Both the position numbers and the translations under genes were made by a program. From JBLKSS01 sp047607725 (GTDB taxonomy: Bacteria > Pseudomonadota > Gammaproteobacteria > Enterobacterales > Enterobacteriaceae): a DNA stretch of 14,883 nucleotides. The stretch covers positions 1 to 14,883 of the forward strand of contig NZ_JBLKSS010000141.1 of assembly GCF_047607725.1 (NCBI RefSeq), given 5' to 3'. This document shows positions 6,429 to 14,461 of this stretch, one piece after another; the first letter of the stretch is position 1, and each line of letters begins with the position of its first letter. The notes under the pieces were generated by a model, which saw only the letters and a list, made by a program, of their open reading frames with translations, ran no database searches and had not been told where the DNA came from.

Positions 6429-8468
6429 CTACCCCGCCGGCAGGGCGGCGGGTTGGCTGGTCTCGGCATGGGCGAGATCCAGCGCAATCTGCACCGTTTC
6501 ATCCAGATAGGGATCCGGCTCTTTATAATCCTTGGGGATGGATTCCAAATTCTTCACCGGTTTCTTACCCTGACGCACCAGCCGCTCGTTCGTGCGCTGC
6601 AGGCGGATAGCATCATCCTCGTGGTTCTCCTTCTCCCGCTGGGCGAGATTGAGGGAGACCCAATTGCGTTTCTCCTTCATGGCGTGGAAACGCGCGATAT
6701 CCTGTTGGATATATTGGAATTCAGGATCTTTGGCGATGCGCGCCTGATGCGCTTTGAGCAACTCGGCCGAGAACGGCTTCAAATCGCCAGCCTTGGTATA
6801 GGTGGCCGCGTTGATGCTGTCCCAGGGCAGCGCATTATCTTCAAATTTTTCGCCGGTTTCGACGGTTTCGGTGCCGGTGGGCATGATGATATCAGGCACC
6901 ACGCCTTTACGCTGCGTGCCGCCGCCGTTAACCCGGTAAAATTTCTGGATAGTGTATTGGATAGACCCCAGCGCCGGCCATTCCGGACGCAGCATCTGAT
7001 CATAGATACGGTTCAGCGAACGGTATTGCTGTACCGTGCCTTTGCCGAAGGTCGGCTCGCCGACCACCAGCGCCCGGCCATAATCCTGCATCGCCGCGGC
7101 GAAGATCTCCGACGCGGAGGCGCTGAACCTGTCGACCAGCACCACCAATAGTCCTTTATAATAGACAATACCGTCGGTATCGCTGTCCTCGTGGATTTTA
7201 CCGTTGTTATCGCGCACCTGCACGACCGGCCCGCTGGGGATAAACAGCCCCGATAGCGATACGGCTTCGGTCAGCGCACCGCCGCCGTTGGCGCGCAAAT
7301 CGATAATGACGCTTTGCACGTTCTGTTTTTCCAGCTTTTGCAGTTGCACCTTAACATCATCGGTCAGGCCCACATAAAAACCGGGAATATCCAAAACGCC
7401 TACTTTTTCCTTGCTGATGGTTTTCACTGACATTTTCACCGCCCGATCCTCAAGCCGGATACGCTCGCGGGTAACGGTGACGATACGGGTTTTGGTGCCC
7501 TTGCCGGCGGGCAATATTTCCAGGCGCACTTTGCTGCCCTTCGGCCCTTTTATCAGCGACACCACGTCATCCAGCCGCCAGCCGATAACATCCACCATCG
7601 GTTTGCCGGTCTGGCCCACACCCACCACGCGGTCGCCCACGGTAATCGCTTTGCTTTTCACCGCCGGGCCGCCCGGTACCAGCGAGTTTATCACCGTGTA
7701 ATCATCATCCATTTGCAACACCGCGCCGATGCCTTCCAGCGACAGGCTCATCTCTGTGTTGAACTGCTCGGTATTGCGCGGGGAAAGGTAATTGGTGTGC
7801 GGATCGATTTCATGGGCGAAAGCGTTCATGATCAGCTGGAAAACGTCTTCGCTATTGCTTTGCGCCAGGCGCCGGATGGCGAACTGATAGCGCTTGGTCA
7901 AAATGTCGCGGATCTCTTTCTCGTCTTTGCCGGTGAGCTTGAGATTCAGCGCGTCATACTTCACCTTGGCATCCCATAGCGCGTCGAGCTCAGCGGTGGT
8001 CTTGGGCCAAGGGGCTTTGCTGCGGTCGATTTCGATGGCGCCGTTACCGTTGAAATCCATCGGTTTAGCCAACTGCGCCAGCGCATACTGATAACGCTCA
8101 AACCGGCGCTTTTCCGCCAGGTTGTACATCGCGTACGGCAAATCCAGTTTACCGCTCTTGAGCTCATCGGCCAGCTGTGATTTTTGGGCAGCGAACTGCA
8201 CAATATCTGACGCCAGCAACACATTGTGACTGTAGTCGAGCATGTTGAGGTAACGGTCGAAAATTTTGCCGGCGAAGACCCCGTCCAGATCGAACTGGCG
8301 ATAGTGCGACCGCGTAAAACGCGCGCTGACCCGCTGGCTCACCGTCTGCTGCAGTGCTTCTTCTTTCAACGCCGGGATCTGATCGGCGCGGGTGATGTCG
8401 TCTTTCGCCATCGCCCCGCCCGCCAGCAGCGCCCCCGCCATCATGGCGACTCTGACAAATGTGTTCAT
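6429..8468 (-). CDS. prc: Prc (Tsp), periplasmic C-terminal processing protease
   Basis: A 679-residue S41-family tail-specific protease, close to the 682 residues of E. coli Prc. Residues 1-21 are a signal peptide (MNTFVRVAMMAGALLAGGAM, cleaved near A-K). The N-terminal helical region holds FTRSHYRQFDLD. A PDZ domain spans about 238-330 (LSLEGIGAVLQM, VGVGQTGKPMVDVIGWRLDD). The protease domain carries Ser451 in DRFSASASEIF and Lys476 in EPTFGKGTVQQY, the known Ser-Lys dyad, with Asp462 also conserved. Prc degrades periplasmic proteins with nonpolar C-termini, including murein endopeptidase MepS with the adaptor NlpI, and trims FtsI. The start is 19 bp after the proQ stop with GGAGG upstream, so the two form an operon. 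It is the only gene here that ends in TAG. No lesion seen. Confidence 0.97.
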   Translation of the reverse strand: MNTFVRVAMMAGALLAGGAMAKDDITRADQIPALKEEALQQTVSQRVSARFTRSHYRQFDLDGVFAGKIFDRYLNMLDYSHNVLLASDIVQFAAQKSQLADELKSGKLDLPYAMYNLAEKRRFERYQYALAQLAKPMDFNGNGAIEIDRSKAPWPKTTAELDALWDAKVKYDALNLKLTGKDEKEIRDILTKRYQFAIRRLAQSNSEDVFQLIMNAFAHEIDPHTNYLSPRNTEQFNTEMSLSLEGIGAVLQMDDDYTVINSLVPGGPAVKSKAITVGDRVVGVGQTGKPMVDVIGWRLDDVVSLIKGPKGSKVRLEILPAGKGTKTRIVTVTRERIRLEDRAVKMSVKTISKEKVGVLDIPGFYVGLTDDVKVQLQKLEKQNVQSVIIDLRANGGGALTEAVSLSGLFIPSGPVVQVRDNNGKIHEDSDTDGIVYYKGLLVVLVDRFSASASEIFAAAMQDYGRALVVGEPTFGKGTVQQYRSLNRIYDQMLRPEWPALGSIQYTIQKFYRVNGGGTQRKGVVPDIIMPTGTETVETGEKFEDNALPWDSINAATYTKAGDLKPFSAELLKAHQARIAKDPEFQYIQQDIARFHAMKEKRNWVSLNLAQREKENHEDDAIRLQRTNERLVRQGKKPVKNLESIPKDYKEPDPYLDETVQIALDLAHAETSQPAALPAG

Positions 8469-8487
8469 GCCCTGGTTGGCCTCCGTA

Positions 8488-9165
8488 TCAGAACTGCAGG
8501 TGTTCTGCGCGTACTATCAAAGCCATCCCGGAAGAGAGCTGCACTCGTACCCCTTCTTTGGCGATTTCCATGACGGTTGCGTCCATGGGATTTTTACCCA
8601 CTTTGACTTTGATAGCCTGGCCGATTTGCAACGTGGAAATATCGGTGACAGGCACGGTTTTGACGACCGGCGCCGTTTGCCTGGGGGCAGACGCAGGACG
8701 TTCTTGTTTGGGACGGGGTTTGCGAGGCGCGACGGCGTCACTCTTGGCGGGCCGCTTGGCCGCAGCGGGACGACGTGGCGCAACGGCCTCGCCGTTTTCG
8801 CGTTTCTTCGCCTGCTGGGCGGCGCGCTGAAGCTGAACGCGGGCCTTGGCTTCCTCTAATTGCTTGCGCGCATGTTCAACATGCTGCGTTTCCAGCTTGC
8901 CGCAGGGATTACCATCGAGATCAACGCGCTGCGCGCCAAGCTTTATCCCGTAAAGGTAACGCCAGCTTGAAGTATAAAGGCGCAATGCGGAACGCAATTG
9001 CGTCTTGCTGATATTGTCTTCGCCCTGAACCCGTTCAACGAGGTCCTGAAAAATGCCTATCTTAAGCGGCCTGACTTCACCTTCGGCCGTGAAACAGAGC
9101 GGGAAATGCTCCGCCAGAAAGGCAATGACTTCTTTGTTGCTGTTCAACTTAGGTTGATTTTCCAT
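8488..9165 (-). CDS. proQ: ProQ, RNA chaperone with FinO domain
   Basis: A 225-residue ProQ/FinO-family protein (E. coli: 232). The FinO-type RNA-binding domain is at about residues 1-120 (NQPKLNSNKEVIAFLAEHFP, KIGIFQDLVERV, LRSALRLYTSSWRYLYGIK, VDLDGNPCG). A lysine/proline/alanine-rich linker follows (about 120-175), then a Tudor-like C-terminal domain (about 177-225: ISTLQIGQAIKVKVG, MDATVMEIAKEGVRVQLSSG). ProQ binds structured small RNAs and mRNA 3' ends, and was first found through osmotic activation of ProP. The linker differs most from E. coli, as usual between species. It is upstream of prc in the same operon, with a promoter candidate containing a 20-bp palindrome. No lesion seen. Confidence 0.97.
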   Translation of the reverse strand: MENQPKLNSNKEVIAFLAEHFPLCFTAEGEVRPLKIGIFQDLVERVQGEDNISKTQLRSALRLYTSSWRYLYGIKLGAQRVDLDGNPCGKLETQHVEHARKQLEEAKARVQLQRAAQQAKKRENGEAVAPRRPAAAKRPAKSDAVAPRKPRPKQERPASAPRQTAPVVKTVPVTDISTLQIGQAIKVKVGKNPMDATVMEIAKEGVRVQLSSGMALIVRAEHLQF

Positions 9166-9213
9166 GAATTTTCCTGATTACAACGGGTTTGCCAACCAGC
9201 GCAGGCATGAACA

Positions 9214-9248
9214 GGCGTCATTATAATGACGCCATCGGCAAATGCCAC
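9214..9248 (-). promoter_or_regulatory. Palindromic promoter candidate of proQ
   Basis: A perfect 20-bp palindrome, GGCGTCATTATAATGACGCC, occupies 9214-9233 and contains TATAAT on both strands. On the minus strand GTGGCA (9248-9243) lies 17 bases before TATAAT (9225-9220), a good sigma-70 spacing, with a start near 9213 and about 48 bases of leader before the proQ ATG. The dyad around the -10 box could be an operator as well as promoter sequence. Confidence 0.6.
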
Positions 9249-9266
9249 GTTATCCGTATATCATTA

Positions 9267-9758
9267 TCAAGTATTAGTGATAAATTTGCGCATATTGGTG
9301 GTTCCCAACTGCCGGCAGAGATAATCCAGCACCGCCTTCAGTCCATCTTCATCATCCTGATCGAAGCGTTGATAAATCGTGCTATCGATATCCAAAACCC
9401 CCACCACGCGTTCATCCATTGTGATAGGCAATACGATTTCCGCGTTACTGGCGCCGTCGCAGGCAATATGGCCTGGAAAAGCATGCACATCGCCGATACG
9501 CTGAATCCGGTTTTCCGCCGCCGCGGGGCCGCAGACGCCTTTACCTAGCGGGATGCGCACGCAGGCGACCTTGCCCTGAAAGGGCCCGAGCACAAGTATA
9601 TCACCCTCGAGTAAATAAAAACCGGCCCAGTTTACCCCTTCCAGACGTTCATAAAGTAAGGCGCTGGCGTTGGCCAACGCGGCGATAAAGTGCGTTTCGC
9701 CCTCAAGGAGTGCCGACATATCTTGCAATAATTCGGCGTAAAATTGTTGTTTTTTCAT
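9267..9758 (-). CDS. msrC: MsrC (YebR), free methionine-(R)-sulfoxide reductase
   Basis: A 163-residue single-GAF-domain enzyme collinear with E. coli YebR/MsrC. It reduces free methionine-R-sulfoxide using thioredoxin-type reductant. The three conserved cysteines are present, Cys66 (KVACVRIP), Cys76 (GKGVCG) and Cys100 (GHIACDGASN), with the same spacing (10 and 24) as the family; the last is the catalytic one. GAF hallmarks NWAGFYLL, LVLGPFQGK, EIVLPI and GVLDIDST are all there. The start at 9758 (MKKQQFYAEL) aligns with the family; an ATG three codons earlier is possible, and neither has a strong ribosome binding site. It is 101 bp upstream of proQ on the same strand and divergent from yebS. 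It appears intact. Confidence 0.95.
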   Translation of the reverse strand: MKKQQFYAELLQDMSALLEGETHFIAALANASALLYERLEGVNWAGFYLLEGDILVLGPFQGKVACVRIPLGKGVCGPAAAENRIQRIGDVHAFPGHIACDGASNAEIVLPITMDERVVGVLDIDSTIYQRFDQDDEDGLKAVLDYLCRQLGTTNMRKFITNT

Positions 9759-9990
9759 AATAACCATTAAATGAGCTAATCTTTGTGTTAGCAGACGGCA
9801 CACCAGCCTCTATAAAATAAGCAATAAATGCCCAAAGCCACAAGATTAATCCGTTATGACTTCGCAAAGTGTTCGCGCGCGGGTATGTTTGCCCGGCCAG
9901 ACAGGCGTTGCGCCGGCGGTTTATTATAACCCGCTAACGGCGGCGTGCAGGGTGAAAAATGAGGTGTGAGGGAGGCGTAAACGCCGCGCG

Positions 9991-11217
9991 ATGAAAATAA
10001 CCGCGATTCATGATGCCTTTCCGTCCGGCCAATATCAACGCTGTCCGGAATGCAATGTCTTATTTATCCTGCCGCCCCTCGGCGATAACCAGGATGCCTG
10101 CTGCCCGCGCTGCCAAGCGAAAGTGGTACGCGGGCGTGACTGGAGCATGACGCGCCTGGCGGCGCTGGCGGTCACGCTGCTGCTGCTGATGCCTTTTGCC
10201 TATACCGAACCGTTGATAAGCATCCGGTTGCTGGGCACGCCGATTAGCGCCAGTTTGCTGCAGGGCAACGTCATTACCGCCAGCATGGTGGCGTTTTGTA
10301 CCGTCGGTGCGCCCGTCACGCTGGTCTTTTCGCTGTTGTATTTGTATTTTGGCCAGCGCGTGGGCCTGAATTTGCGCCCCGTGCTGTTGATGCTGCACAG
10401 GCTAAAAGAATAGGTAATGCTCGATATTTATTTAGTCGGCATGGCCGTGGCGTCCATAAAAGTAAAGGATTACGCCGATGTGACCACCGGACTGGGTTTA
10501 ACCGCCTATGTTATTTTGACGCTGATCAGCATCCTGACTTTAATCAAGCTCAATACCGGCCAGCTGTGGCAGCACTATTTTCCACAGCCGGCACCGCGTC
10601 CGGGGATGCCGCTAACCGGCGCGCTGCGCGTCTGTCTCGGCTGTCGATTCACCGGCCTGCCTGACGCCCGCGGCCGCTGCCCGCGCGGCCATACCCCGCT
10701 GCGCCGCCGCCGGCGCCACAGTCTGCAAAAGGCCTGGGCCGCCCTCCTCGCCGCAATTATTATGCTGATCCCCGCCAATATGCTGCCGATATCCATTATT
10801 TATCTGAATGGCAGCCGCAACCAGGATACGATTATGTCCGGCATTATGTCCCTGGCGCAGGGAAATTTCGCGGTGGCGGCAGTTGTCTTTATCGCCAGCA
10901 TTTTGGTGCCATTTATCAAAATTATTGTGCTGTTTACGCTGTTGCTGAGCATCCACTTCAAGGTTCGGCACGGCATGAAAACACGCGTTCGGCTGCTGCG
11001 ATTCGTTATCTGGATTGGACGCTGGTCAATGCTGGATTTGTTTGTTATCTCAATTACCCTGTCGCTGGTTGATAGGGATCAGTTGCTCGCCTTTACGCCG
11101 GGACCGGCCGGCTTTTATTTTGGCTCCGCCGTAATTTTGACAATTCTTGCTGTCGAGTGGTTGGACAGCCGTTTGTTATGGGACGCACATGCCACACACG
11201 CCGACTACACCGATTAA
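9991..11217 (+). pseudogene. yebS: YebS/LetA (PqiA family) membrane protein, amber-interrupted
   Basis: One frame runs through the whole gene apart from TAG at 10411-10413. In E. coli, LetA is the inner-membrane partner of the MCE tunnel LetB in lipid transport. The first zinc ribbon is intact (CPEC at residues 18-21, CPRC at 38-41). Membrane helices follow, to the motif VLLMLHRLKE-TAG-VMLDIYLVG. The family has tryptophan at the TAG; the second half of this protein keeps it in GRWSMLDLFVIS. The second zinc ribbon reads CLGC...CPRG, so one cysteine is now glycine (10687-10689). Relative to E. coli as I recall it, about 10 residues are missing after SASLLQG (near 10263). ATG 10417 lies one codon past the TAG and could restart a 266-residue C-terminal part. 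The start at 9991 has GGAGG unusually far upstream (15 bases). It overlaps yebT by 29 bp. Confidence 0.9.
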
Positions 11218-13753
11218 TGCGACCGTCCGCACCAAGCGTCGTATTTCGCCTTTCTGGCTATTGCCGTTTATTGCCCTGCTGATTGCCGGCTGGCTGGTCT
11301 ACAGCACGCTGCAAGAGCGCGGTGCCACGGTGACGATTGATTTCGTCTCCGCCGATGGCATCGTCGCCGGGCGCACGCCGGTGTGTTATCAGGGTGTTGA
11401 GGTCGGCACCGTGCAAAATATCAAGCTCAGCGACGACTTGCGCACCATTAAGGTCGAGGCCAGCATCAAAAGCGATATGCGTGACGCGCTGCGCGAAGGG
11501 ACGCAATTTTAGCTGGTGACGCCCAAGGCATCACTGGCCGGTATTTCCGGCCTGGACGCTCTGGTCGGCGGCAATTACATCGGCATGATGCCGGGTAAAG
11601 GTAACGAACAGACCCATTTCACCGCCCTGGATACCCAACCCAAATATCGCGTGAACACCGGCGAGTTGCTGGTACATTTGCAGGCGGACAATTTGGGTTC
11701 GCTCAGCACCGGTTCGCTGGTATATTTCCGCAAGCTGCCGGTCGGCAAGGTTTACGATTTCGATATTGCCCGCAACCGTAAAGGCGTAAATATCGATGTG
11801 CTTATCGATCGCCGCTTTACCCATCTGGTGAAAAAAGACAGCCGTTTCTGGAATGTCTTCGACCTGAAGGCCAATGTCGATCTTCATGGCGCGCGGGTAG
11901 AAATGGAGAGCGTGGCGGCGTTGGTCAACGACTCTATCGCCTTCGACTCCCCCGCCAATAGCGCTCAGGCCAGCACCGACGATAATTATCAGTTTTATCC
12001 CGACCTGGCCCACAGTCAGCGCGGTGTCATTATTACCCTCGATCTGCCCGACGGCAGTCATCTTAGCGCCGGGCATACCCCTCTGCTGTATCAGGGGTTG
12101 GAAGTCGGCATGCTAACCAAGATTACCCTAGGTAAAGACCGGCACGTCACCGGCGAATTGACCCTCAATCCGTCGGTCGCGGATCTGATGCGCAGCGGGA
12201 CCCTCATTGTAATGACGACCCTGCAGCTGTCGCTGACCCAGCCTGATTTCAGCGGTCTGCTGGCAGGCACTACGCTGGAGCTGATTCCCGGCGAAGGAGA
12301 GCCGCAGCAGCGTTTTACGGTACCCGACAGCAACCGTAACCTCCTTCAGTTGCCCGGGGTGAAAATCTTCACCCTGAGCGCGCTGCAAAGCTATGGCATC
12401 GACGCCGGGCAGCCGCTGACGATGAAAGGGATACAGGTGGGTAAGATCATCGCGCGGCAGCTTACGGGCGATAGGATCGTTTTCAGCGCCGCGGTGAAGC
12501 CGGAGTTCGCTGACGTTATTCATCAAGATACCAAGTTTGTCGTCAATAGCCGGGTGGATGTCAAATTCGGCCTGGATGGCGTAAGGGTATTGGGTACCAG
12601 TGCGCAGGAGTGGCTGGACGGCGGCGTAGAAGTGATACCGGGCGCACAGGGGCCGGCGCAAAGCCATTACCCGCTGTACGGCAATCGTGAAATGGCCGAA
12701 CAAGGTATTCAGGGGGACAGACCCAACGCCACGTTGACGCTGACCGCCTCCGATCTGCCCGACATCCAGACCGGTTCGATAGTGCTTTACCGCAAATTTC
12801 AGGTGGGTGAGATTGTGGACGTGTGGCCCACGCCGCAAGACTTTAAAGTCGATGTTTACATCCAACCCAAATACCGTAATTTGTTGAGCGATAAGAGCGT
12901 GTTCTGGGCCGAAGGCGGCGCCCGGGTACAAATTAACGGCAGCGGCCTGACGGTTCAGGCCTCGCCGCTGAACCGCACCTTGAAGGGGGCAGTGAGTTTC
13001 GACAATTTGGCGGGCGCCTCGGTGGTGAAGGGCGCGCCGCGTAAGCTCTACGGTTCGGAAAACGCCACGCGGGCGGTGGGCAGCCAGATCGTGCTGCGCA
13101 CCTACTACGCCAGTAAGCTCTCCCCCGGCAATAACCTGGTGCTGGCGCAGGCGGTGTTGTACCCCGAATACGTGCAGACGTTTGCCCGCAACGGAACGCG
13201 GTTTTCGGTGGTGACGCCGGAAATCTCCGCCGCCGGGGTAAACCATCTGGAAACGCTGCTGCAACCGTATATCAACGTCGAGCCAGGCAAAGGGGCGGCC
13301 GCGCGCGAATTTGAATTGCAGCAGACCACCATCACCGATTCTCGTTATCTGAATGGGCTGAATATCGTCGTGGATACGCCTGAAGCCGGCAGTTTACAGG
13401 TCGGTACGCCGGTGCTGTATCGCGGCATTGAGGTGGGCACGGTCACCGACCTGACCCTCGGCGCGCTGACTGACCGGGTCTATGTGGCGCTGCGCATCAG
13501 TCGCCAATATCAGCACCTGGTGCGCACCAACTCCGTTTTCTGGCTGGCTTCCGGCTACGACATCAAGTTCGGCCTGACCGGCGGCAGCGTGAAGAGCGGC
13601 ACCTTCCAGCAGTTCGTCCGCGGCGGCATCGCGTTTGCTACCCCGCCGCCGCCGCCGCTGGCGCCGAAGGCGACCGAGGGCCGGCATTTTTTGCTCTATA
13701 GCGAAGAACAAAAAGAGTGGAAAAGCTGGGGTACCGCCGTCCCGCCGAACTGA
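11189..13753 (+). pseudogene. yebT: YebT/LetB multi-MCE-domain lipid transport tunnel, amber-interrupted and internally deleted
   Basis: LetB is a periplasm-spanning stack of seven MCE rings carrying lipids between membranes. After a signal-anchor (KRRISPFWLLPFIALLIAGW) the frame stops at TAG 11510-11512 (codon 108: EGTQF-TAG-LVTPKASLAG). The family has tryptophan there; later repeats keep it (RFWNV, VFWAE, VFWLA). GTG 11516, one codon after TAG's neighbour CTG, could restart a 745-residue product lacking the membrane anchor. The Y-x-(G/K)-x-x-VG strand motif is seen in MCE1, 2, 3, 4, 5 and 7 (YQGVEVG, FRKLPVG, YQGLEVG, MKGIQVG, YRKFQVG, YRGIEVG) but not MCE6: KLSPGNNLVLAQAVLYPEYV (about 13110-13170) lacks about 21 residues present in E. 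coli. The end (EWKSWGTAVPPN) is normal. Start MPHTPTTP at 11189 sits inside the yebS 3' end, as in E. coli. Confidence 0.93.
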
Positions 13754-13853
13754 TAGCGTGACGGCCTGGCGTGGGCGCACGCCTCCCTCCTCCTTATCCG
13801 ATAGCTGGTGAGAAGGAGGACGCGAAGCGGCAAAGGCAAGTTAGGCGGCAGCG

Positions 13854-13885
13854 AGGGCAAAGGGGCAAAGGGGCAAAGGGGCAAA
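13854..13885 (+). repeat. Four tandem copies of the octamer GGGGCAAA
   Basis: Units at 13854-13861 (first base A instead of G), 13862-13869, 13870-13877 and 13878-13885. This short tandem repeat could change copy number by slippage. It ends only 8 bases before the predicted yebV -35 region, so length changes would alter the sequence just upstream of that promoter. Confidence 0.9.
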
Positions 13886-13893
13886 GGCAGGAT

Positions 13894-13922
13894 TTAGCTT
13901 TTCGTGCTGCTTGCGCTATACT
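13894..13922 (+). promoter_or_regulatory. Candidate promoter of yebV
   Basis: TTAGCT (13894-13899) and TATACT (13917-13922) are 17 bases apart. The -10 is good and the -35 poor (three of six). It would start near 13929, about 63 bases before the yebV ATG. Confidence 0.45.
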
Positions 13923-13991
13923 GCAATAACTCTTTGCCGCAGGAGTACGAGGAGTACGCCTTTCTCACCTCACAGCATAAGGGGCCTATTC

Positions 13992-14237
13992 ATGACCAAG
14001 GCAACAGTGCAAATCAGCAGTTTTGCCGTTGACGATGCCACCCTTTCCTCCGGTGATGATCAACGGGTCCAGAGTATCGTCAGTATTCCGTGTAAATCCG
14101 ACCCTGATCTGTGTTTGCAGCTCGATGGCTGGGATGAACAGACCGGTATCCCGGCGTTTCTGGACGGGAAAGAACACATCTTGTTTCGCCAGCATTACGA
14201 TCACGACAACGATGCCTGGATCATGCGCCTCGAATAA
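13992..14237 (+). CDS. yebV: YebV family small protein of unknown function
   Basis: An 81-residue soluble protein matching enterobacterial YebV (78 residues in E. coli). It starts MTKATVQISSFAVDDATL. The highly conserved core reads IPCKSDPDLCLQLDGWDEQT and the C-terminus DNDAWIMRLE-TAA. It has no membrane segment or known catalytic motif; two cysteines lie in the core. The ATG at 13992 is chosen by alignment; upstream codons in the same frame lack family similarity. It has its own promoter candidate. No function is established. In E. coli it lies after rsmF and before yebW; both neighbours are missing here, so its survival suggests independent value. No lesion seen. Confidence 0.93.
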   Translation: MTKATVQISSFAVDDATLSSGDDQRVQSIVSIPCKSDPDLCLQLDGWDEQTGIPAFLDGKEHILFRQHYDHDNDAWIMRLE

Positions 14238-14461
14238 CCGTCCCGTCCTCGCGGGAGGCTACTGTTTTACCGTCCGTTTCCCCCTCTTTAACCACGCGGC
14301 GAGTCAGGCGCCAGCGCCCCGTTTGCCATCCCCGGTCCATCGACCGCACCACCTCTGCGTCAAGGGCCTTCGCCCGGCTTGATGTGGACTCGCCGCACCC
14401 TCATCGCCGGCCCCGGCAAACGCTGCGGGCAAAGTTCGCCGCGTATGATAAACGTCTGGTA
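14238..14461. other. No gene seen after yebV
   Basis: This GC-rich spacer has open frames only by composition. A short TCCCG/CGGGA hairpin (14242-14257) just past the yebV stop, followed by a few T, could be a weak terminator. No yebW-like sequence is visible. Confidence 0.4.

Larger units (their letters stand above)
13754..13991 (+). other. yebT-yebV spacer; rsmF absent; hairpins and an orphan ribosome-binding-like site
   Basis: E. coli has rsmF (about 480 codons, 16S rRNA m5C methyltransferase) between yebT and yebV; here only 238 bp remain and no RsmF motif is visible. Just after yebT is a 6-bp hairpin GGCGTG-GGCG-CACGCC (13768-13783) without a U-tract. Next, TCCTCCTT (13788-13795) can pair with AAGGAGGA (13813-13820), which is a near-ideal Shine-Dalgarno sequence but has no start codon after it. 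A tandem repeat and the yebV promoter follow. Confidence 0.6.

Noticed and set aside
6420..7151. 243-codon plus-strand frame
   Set aside because: It is antisense to the conserved C-terminal part of prc and has no family similarity.
10414..11217. Second half of yebS as an independent gene
   Set aside because: It continues in the same frame as the first half and completes one LetA protein; a restart product is only a possibility.
12128..13264. Long (378-codon) open frame on the minus strand
   Set aside because: It is antisense to yebT, which has clear family sequence; the antisense frame has no domain, no ribosome binding site, and its composition mirrors the sense codons.
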